This document shows, one piece after another, positions 59,324 through 64,000 of a stretch of 64,000 nucleotides of DNA. Positions within the stretch are counted from its first letter, which is position 1; each line of letters starts with the position of its first letter. The position numbers and the translations under genes were made by a program. Source of the stretch: Klebsiella sp. RHBSTW-00484 (GTDB taxonomy: Bacteria; Pseudomonadota; Gammaproteobacteria; Enterobacterales; Enterobacteriaceae); assembly GCF_013705725.1 (NCBI RefSeq), contig NZ_CP055481.1:5456001-5520000 (forward strand). The letters run 5' to 3'. Below the pieces are notes generated by a model. The model was not told the origin of the DNA and did no database searches. It saw only the letters and a list, made by a program, of their open reading frames with translations.

Positions 59324-60322
59324 GTAATCTTCTCCGCGACTCATCACCGCCCACGCTATCCGCACATTCTTGTTCGCCAGCGCCACCGTCGCGATATTCC
59401 GGTTCCGTCTTTCCGCCACCGACTGCAGCCACTGGCTCCGCCGGTCTTCTTTGCCTGCACATGTCTTCAGAACTGACCGTGCCCCGTGGATGACCAGCGT
59501 ACGCAGGTAGCTGTCACCCCGCTTGCTGATATGCCCCAGCTGCTGCTTACCGCCGCTTGAGTGCTGCCGGGGAACCAGCCCCACATAAGCCGCCATCTCC
59601 CGACCGTTCTTAAACTGCGTCGCGTCACCCAACAACGCCACCATCGCGCTGGCGGTTATCACGCCGATACCTTCTATTTTCATCAGCCGCTGGATGCAGA
59701 TATCTTCCCGCGCCGCCTCTGCGAGCCGCCGGTCATGCCCCGCCACCCGGTCATCCAGCATCCGCAGCTCTTCGGCCAGCTCGCACAGCAGGCGCATAAA
59801 CCGGTCATCCCACTGCTCCTGCTGTGACAGTATCTCCGGCAGCGCCTTACGCAACTGGCTGATGCCGACCGGCAGCACCACGCCGAATTCGCCCAGAAAG
59901 CCCCGTATCTCGTTGCACAGCGCCGTGCGGCTTTTTATCACTCTGGCCCGCACGCGATGCTCCGCCTGAAGGGTCTGCTGGCGCTCTGTCTTAACCGCGA
60001 CGAAGCGCATGGCGGGGCGGCTGATGGCTTCACAGATGGCTTCGGCATCGTTGGCATCATTCTTGTTGCCTTTGAGGTAAGGCTTGACGAATTTCGGGGG
60101 AATAATGCGCACGGTATGCCCCATGCGGGTGAGTTCGCGGGACCAGTAGTGGGATGATGCGCAGGCTTCAATCCCGATGGTGCAGGGAGCCAGCTGAGAG
60201 AAATAAGCGTGCATGTGGGCGCGGCGGAGAGATTTCCGCACGACGACATGTTCATGGTGATCCACAGCATGGATCTGAAAGACATTTTTTGCCAGGTCAA
60301 GACCGATACGTTTAATATTCAT
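59300..60322 (-). CDS. IS110-family (IS1111 group) DEDD transposase
   Basis: This 340-residue recombinase has an N-terminal RuvC-like DEDD domain (RIGLDLAKNVFQIHAVD, IGIEACASSHYW, LKGNKNDANDAEAI) and a C-terminal transposase_20 domain with the conserved serine region (KIEGIGVITASAMVALLGD, FKNGREMAAYVGLVPRQHSSGGK). ATG 60322 is preferred to a GTG at 60331. The frame is complete, so the element may still be active. Confidence 0.92.
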   Translation of the reverse strand: MNIKRIGLDLAKNVFQIHAVDHHEHVVVRKSLRRAHMHAYFSQLAPCTIGIEACASSHYWSRELTRMGHTVRIIPPKFVKPYLKGNKNDANDAEAICEAISRPAMRFVAVKTERQQTLQAEHRVRARVIKSRTALCNEIRGFLGEFGVVLPVGISQLRKALPEILSQQEQWDDRFMRLLCELAEELRMLDDRVAGHDRRLAEAAREDICIQRLMKIEGIGVITASAMVALLGDATQFKNGREMAAYVGLVPRQHSSGGKQQLGHISKRGDSYLRTLVIHGARSVLKTCAGKEDRRSQWLQSVAERRNRNIATVALANKNVRIAWAVMSRGEDYHGSRVAG

Positions 60323-60405
60323 GGTGGACACCTCCTCCTGTGGACTGCAGGTAACACTTCCAGTCTGGCACGTTCTGATGCCGTAAGGTGGGAGGTGTCC
60401 ATCAC

Positions 60406-60927
60406 ATCGGGCTAGTCACCGAAGCGCCGCTGTTCACCGCCCACGGGGAAAACATGTCTCTGACGCAATGGCAGCAGGGGAAGCTATCCGATGTTCCGTT
60501 ACCCGGCGCAGACGAGACCTCCATTCAGGCCCTGACGTCCAGCCTGGAGTGGCTCAATCGATTGAATGCTGTCAGCGCAAGTTGGCCCGAAACCTCCGCC
60601 CCTTCCTTCAACGTACTGGAGCAAAAAATCAAAACCTGCCTGCAGGCGCTGGGCAGCACAACACCTGAGCAACCGCAGTTTGTTACCCAACAAACCGCAC
60701 CGACGGTCAGCAACACCGCCGCATTTGCCCATCGTGAGCAGGCGTATCAGATGATTAAACAGGTGGCGGATTATCTGGCACGCACCGAGCCGCACAGCCC
60801 GGTGCCGTATTTGCTGTACCGCGCTTTTGCCTGGGGGCACACGCCGCTGCCGGAGCTGCTCTCAGAACTGATTAGCAGCGATGAGCCCACCCGCCGACTG
60901 TGGAAACAGCTGGGGGTATTACCATGA
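60406..60927 (+). pseudogene. tssA: tssA, 3' part, downstream of the IS
   Basis: The frame continues tssA with IGLVTEAPLFTAHGENMSLTQWQQG and ends at KQLGVLP, 173 residues. The C-terminal region (FAHREQAYQMIKQVADYLARTEPHSPVPYLLYRAFAWG) is typical of short TssA proteins. Joined to the 5' part it would make about 307 residues. Alone it lacks the N-terminal domain. Its last bases overlap the next gene (ATGA), so the two were translated together. Confidence 0.85.
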
Positions 60928-61316
60928 GTTGTCCGGGAGTTTGTACCGGCGCATTGTTGCAGTGCTCATTTGGCGCTGTGCCAGGCGTACTGAACGTGTT
61001 GCCCGCCAGTCGAACCATCGTCGGTAACATGCCGATGGCGAATATTATGGATAACAAACCATTTGTGAACATTATGCCATTTGGGATGTGCTACAGCATC
61101 GCCAATCCGACGGTTGCCGCCGCCACCGCCGCAGCGCTCGGCGTACTGACGCCAATGCCCTGTGTTCCGGCAACGCCCGCACCGTGGATGCCAGGCTCAC
61201 CTACGGTGCTGGTGGGAAATATGCCCGCCCTCACCGCCCAGTCGCAATTAATCTGCATGTGGGGCGGCGTGATCCAGATTAGCTTTCCGGGGCAGATGAC
61301 GACGGTCGTGGCGTGA
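60924..61316 (+). CDS. DUF4280 PAAR-like protein
   Basis: This 130-residue protein belongs to the DUF4280 family, related to PAAR proteins that sharpen the VgrG spike and carry effectors. Conserved segments are CTGALLQCSFGAVPGVLNVLP, NIMDNKPFVNIMPFGMC, SIANPTVAAATAAALGVLTPMPC and CMWGGVIQISFPG. No effector domain is attached. ATG 60924 overlaps the tssA stop by four bases; an upstream start at 60900 lies inside tssA. It may still be expressed from a promoter in or near the IS. Confidence 0.85.
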   Translation: MSCPGVCTGALLQCSFGAVPGVLNVLPASRTIVGNMPMANIMDNKPFVNIMPFGMCYSIANPTVAAATAAALGVLTPMPCVPATPAPWMPGSPTVLVGNMPALTAQSQLICMWGGVIQISFPGQMTTVVA

Positions 61317-61369
61317 TGTTGTGAACGGTGACAGATACGTAAACGTGGCGAAGGGCCGTACGGTAAAAA

Positions 61370-63280
61370 TCAAAACCGGCTGACGCACTCCATCGCCACC
61401 GTTTTAAACTCATCAAAACTGCGGGTGGCGGCAAGGCGGGCCATGGCGCGTTCGCGCAGGAAAGTGACGAAAATATCGTAGATCGCCATCGCCTCTTCAT
61501 ACTCGCTTTTGCTGATCGCGAGCAGGAAGATGATATGTGCGGTTTCATCGCCCCAGGCGATGCCGTGCGGCGCAATCACCGTATAGACCACGGTCTTTTT
61601 CGCCAGTAGTCCAAGGGCGTGGGGTAACGCAATACCGTCGCCAAGCATGGTGCTGACAATAGCCTCACGCTCCACTACCGAATCATGAAATTCCGCATCA
61701 ACAAACCCCTCCTGCTGTAGCTGCTGGCACAGGGTGGCAAACAGCGTTTGCTGGTCCATTGGCGTATCAATCACCTGGAAATGAGCTTCATCGAAATACT
61801 TGTCCAGCATCCACGGGCGGGTCCTGTCCACCAGCACCAGCTTGCCGATTTGATCGAGCTGATAGTCGGTAGGAAACGGCGCGATGGTCACCACCGGCTT
61901 ATCTTTTTCGCTGATGCGTACGGTGGAGATCACAAAATCTTCCGCGATCTCTTGTCGTTGCTCATACTCGCGCTGCGACAGGGTAGCGGCGATCTCCAGT
62001 TGCGGATACTTACGTTGCAGAATGGCTTCAATCATCCGCACCATCGCGTTGCTGGTATCGCACACCAGCAGCACCTGCGGCTGGCGCTGATAGCCAATAT
62101 TGTAGTGGCGCTCCAGCCCAACGCCGATATGCAGCACCAGAAAGCCAATCTCATTTTCGCTGATGGCGTAGGGGGTATATTTCCCCCAACTGGACACCGC
62201 CGCCAGCGTCATATCCCACGCCATCGGATAGTGCTGCTTGATGTTATCAAGCAGCGGGTTGGGGATCATTATCTGGTAGCGCACGCGGGTAATCATGGTC
62301 TTAATATGCGTCAGCAGATCGGCATGCAGTTGGTCGTCGTTCAACAGGTTGTAGTTATATTGCTGATTGATATAACGCAGGATGTAGTTCACCAGCGCTT
62401 CATCATCATCAGCGCTGATGGTCCCCGGATCGACGTCCTGTACCTGACGCGCGGCTAAGTGCACGCACAGCCACTCCTCTTCCGCTGGGGCAAGCGGTTT
62501 ATCCGCCAGTTGCTGCATGGCATTTGCCAGTTCCCGCGCGGCGTCACGAACGTTATGCGCCACATCATCGGCGCTGAAATCCGCCAGCGGATACCCTTCG
62601 CTCACGCGGCGCACCACCACTGCGCCGTACAGGCAGACAAAACGCTCGCCCACGTCGGTCAGGCGGATCTGATGGCGGGTCAGCGTCTCTTGCAGTATCT
62701 GCTCCAGCCGCTCCGGCACGCCGGGAGTCAGCGCTTCTTCGCTGAGCTGCGGATTCAGCGCTCCCTGCTGCGTCAGCTCCCACAGCAGATCGGTCAGACA
62801 GGCGCGAATCGACACTTCGCTGCCAAACAGCTTCATACCGTGGCGTGGACGCGTCTCCAGAGTTAGCTGATAACGCTGAAAACGTTCGCGCACCTCGGCC
62901 ATGTCGCCTTGCAGCGTCGCCCGGCTAACGAACCACTCATCGGCCAGATCCTCCAGCTTGATGGAGAAGGCCGAAGTCAAAAAGCGCACCAGCAAAAAGT
63001 GGATCCGATCTGCCGCTGTGCGCGGAATATGCTGCGCTTTTGGCGCGCTCTCTTCCAGGGTCTGATAGCGCAACGGATCGTTAATGACCAGTTGATAACC
63101 GCTGCCGCGGCTAAGCGTAAACTGCGCCCCATAGTGCAACAGCAGCTCGTTCAACGCGGTGATATCAGCGCGTACCGTCCGGGTAGAAACCGACAGCCGC
63201 TGCGCCAGCTCATCCTGCGGCAGCGTTTCGTTTTGCAGCAGAGTAAACAGCTGCGCTAAACGTGGATTGGGAAATCGCAT
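61370..63280 (-). CDS. PRD-containing PTS-regulated transcriptional activator (BglG/MtlR type)
   Basis: This 636-residue regulator has an N-terminal winged helix (LPQDELAQRLSVSTRTVRADITALNELL, about residues 18-45), a second helix-turn-helix/Mga region, two PTS regulation domains (histidines in VHLAARQ and VLHIGVGLER), a EIIB-like segment (VLLVCDTSNAMVRMIEAIL), and a C-terminal EIIA(Fru)-like domain with the phosphohistidine in GDGIALPHALG. Such proteins activate sugar PTS operons according to phosphorylation by HPr and their cognate EII. No PTS genes occur in the window, so its target is probably past the right edge. Confidence 0.85.
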   Translation of the reverse strand: MRFPNPRLAQLFTLLQNETLPQDELAQRLSVSTRTVRADITALNELLLHYGAQFTLSRGSGYQLVINDPLRYQTLEESAPKAQHIPRTAADRIHFLLVRFLTSAFSIKLEDLADEWFVSRATLQGDMAEVRERFQRYQLTLETRPRHGMKLFGSEVSIRACLTDLLWELTQQGALNPQLSEEALTPGVPERLEQILQETLTRHQIRLTDVGERFVCLYGAVVVRRVSEGYPLADFSADDVAHNVRDAARELANAMQQLADKPLAPAEEEWLCVHLAARQVQDVDPGTISADDDEALVNYILRYINQQYNYNLLNDDQLHADLLTHIKTMITRVRYQIMIPNPLLDNIKQHYPMAWDMTLAAVSSWGKYTPYAISENEIGFLVLHIGVGLERHYNIGYQRQPQVLLVCDTSNAMVRMIEAILQRKYPQLEIAATLSQREYEQRQEIAEDFVISTVRISEKDKPVVTIAPFPTDYQLDQIGKLVLVDRTRPWMLDKYFDEAHFQVIDTPMDQQTLFATLCQQLQQEGFVDAEFHDSVVEREAIVSTMLGDGIALPHALGLLAKKTVVYTVIAPHGIAWGDETAHIIFLLAISKSEYEEAMAIYDIFVTFLRERAMARLAATRSFDEFKTVAMECVSRF

Positions 63281-63302
63281 GTCGGTTCCTTTTTCTTACG
63301 GC

Positions 63303-64000
63303 TCAGGGTTGAGCAGATATCACCATCTGAGACGGGCTGCCCACCGGGGTATAGTCCGGCGAAAACGTCAGCTTGCCGTCCTTCGGCGCGACGCTAAAAC
63401 GGGTGATGTTGTCGCTACGCTGATTCATGACGTACAGCCACTGGCCCTGGTTACCCAGAGTTAAGGTGCGCGGATAGTCGCCGCGGGTCCAGATATCCTC
63501 CTGATGGCTCAGGCTGCCGTCGGCCATCACCGTAAAGTGGGCGATGCTGTTATGCAGGCGGTTGGCGACGTACAGCTGTTTACCATCCTGACTGAGGACC
63601 AGCCCGGCGGCAAAGCTGGTGCCTTTATACTCTTTGGGCAGCGCGGAGACCGTTTTCCCCTCGCGTAGCAGTCCGCTTTGCTTATCAAGGTGATAGAAGG
63701 TGAGCGTCGAGGCTTCTTCGTTAATCAACCATAGTCCATCACCCTGCGGTGTAAAGACAAAGTGGCGCGGGCCAGCGCCAGGGGACGACGCGGCGATAAA
63801 CGGCGGATCGTTCGGTGTCAGCTTGCCGCTGGCGTTATCCATCCGGTATTGGTAGATCCTGTCCAGCCCCAGATCGGTAGAGTAAACATATTTACCGCTG
63901 GGATCGGCGGCGATCATATGAGCATGTGGGCCGTTATGATCGCTAATGGCAAAGCTGCCTTCAACGGCTGCTGCTGGACGCTCAGCCCCCGCTGGCCCTT
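63303..64000 (-). CDS. Lactonase-family beta-propeller protein (6-phosphogluconolactonase-like), 3' part
   Basis: The open frame enters from the right edge without a start and ends at 63303, giving 232 residues. Repeating blade motifs (GKYVYSTDLGLDRIYQYRMDNASGKL, GKQLYVANRLHNSIAHF, GQWLYVMNQRSDNITRFSV) and the family motif NGPHAHMI identify the seven-bladed lactonase/Pgl family. Upstream residues include GSFAISDHNG, so the coding sequence is not limited to the ATG at 63917. A signal peptide, if present, would be beyond the window. It lies 22 bases downstream of the regulator gene start, on the same strand. Confidence 0.85.
   Translation of the reverse strand, partial: GPAGAERPAAAVEGSFAISDHNGPHAHMIAADPSGKYVYSTDLGLDRIYQYRMDNASGKLTPNDPPFIAASSPGAGPRHFVFTPQGDGLWLINEEASTLTFYHLDKQSGLLREGKTVSALPKEYKGTSFAAGLVLSQDGKQLYVANRLHNSIAHFTVMADGSLSHQEDIWTRGDYPRTLTLGNQGQWLYVMNQRSDNITRFSVAPKDGKLTFSPDYTPVGSPSQMVISAQP

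Larger units (their letters stand above)
59016..60405. mobile_element. IS110-family element, IS1111 group, inserted in tssA
   Basis: Subterminal inverted repeats ATGGACACCTCCC (59023-59035) and GGGAGGTGTCCAT (60390-60402) flank one DEDD transposase gene. In the IS1111 group the repeats lie about 7 and 3 bases inside the ends, which gives the borders used here to within a few bases. Removal restores one tssA frame (AQHY then IGLVTEAP), so insertion was clean. No target duplication is evident, as usual for this family. The long non-coding stretch lies downstream of the transposase. Confidence 0.88.

Overview
The window is a chromosomal segment of a Klebsiella/Raoultella-type enterobacterium. 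The core gene order (ahr ... yjgR-lptG-lptF-pepA-holC-valS-yjgN-yjgM-rraB-argI ... yjgK-pyrLBI-ridA-mgtA-treRBC-nrdDG) is that of Escherichia coli. In addition it carries miaE (absent from E. coli K-12), a complete myo-inositol (iol) locus, a glycerophosphodiesterase matching the GpdQ enzyme described from Klebsiella (Enterobacter) aerogenes, and five ERIC-type repeats. Species cannot be fixed from the sequence alone. No rRNA, tRNA or CRISPR array was seen.

Layout. 1-1877: a small methyltransferase and the aldehyde reductase gene ahr. 2056-7022: an ABC transporter of the UgpABCE type built around gpdQ, preceded by a Pho-box-like repeat; together they should import and cleave glycerophosphodiesters as a phosphate source. 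7183-19201: the iol locus (iolE-H-G-D leftward, iolC and iolR rightward, iolB and iolA leftward, iolI rightward) with a shared GAAAT-N4-ATTTC-type inverted repeat near its promoters. It holds the catabolic enzymes and an RpiR-type regulator but no transporter. 19290-32818: core housekeeping genes, including LPS export (lptFG), pepA, the DNA polymerase III chi subunit, valS, the tRNA hydroxylase miaE, rraB and argI.

32821-38583: an accessory operon with a FrlB/FraB-like deglycase, a FrlD/FraD-like kinase, an amidohydrolase with altered metal-ligand motifs, a YfcC-type carrier and a GntR-type regulator, preceded by a perfect 28-bp palindrome. It looks like a variant Amadori-compound (fructosyl-amine) pathway with an unassigned substrate, and is the best candidate here for an undescribed system. 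38819-53146: core genes yjgK, pyrL-pyrB-pyrI, ridA, a small HTH-plus-membrane protein, mgtA with its mgtL leader and PhoP box, the trehalose genes treR-treB-treC and the anaerobic ribonucleotide reductase genes nrdD-nrdG. ERIC elements lie inside three operons (pyrB/pyrI, pepA/holC, nrdD/nrdG). The first of these lengthens PyrB by 14 residues.

53164-61316: a decayed type VI secretion patch. Hcp, a ClpV lacking its C-terminus and VgrG face left across an AT-rich gap; tssA, split by an IS110-family (IS1111-group) insertion, and a DUF4280 PAAR-like gene face right. No sheath or membrane-complex genes are present. 61370-64000: a PRD/PTS-domain regulator and the 3' part of a beta-propeller lactonase gene that runs off the right edge.
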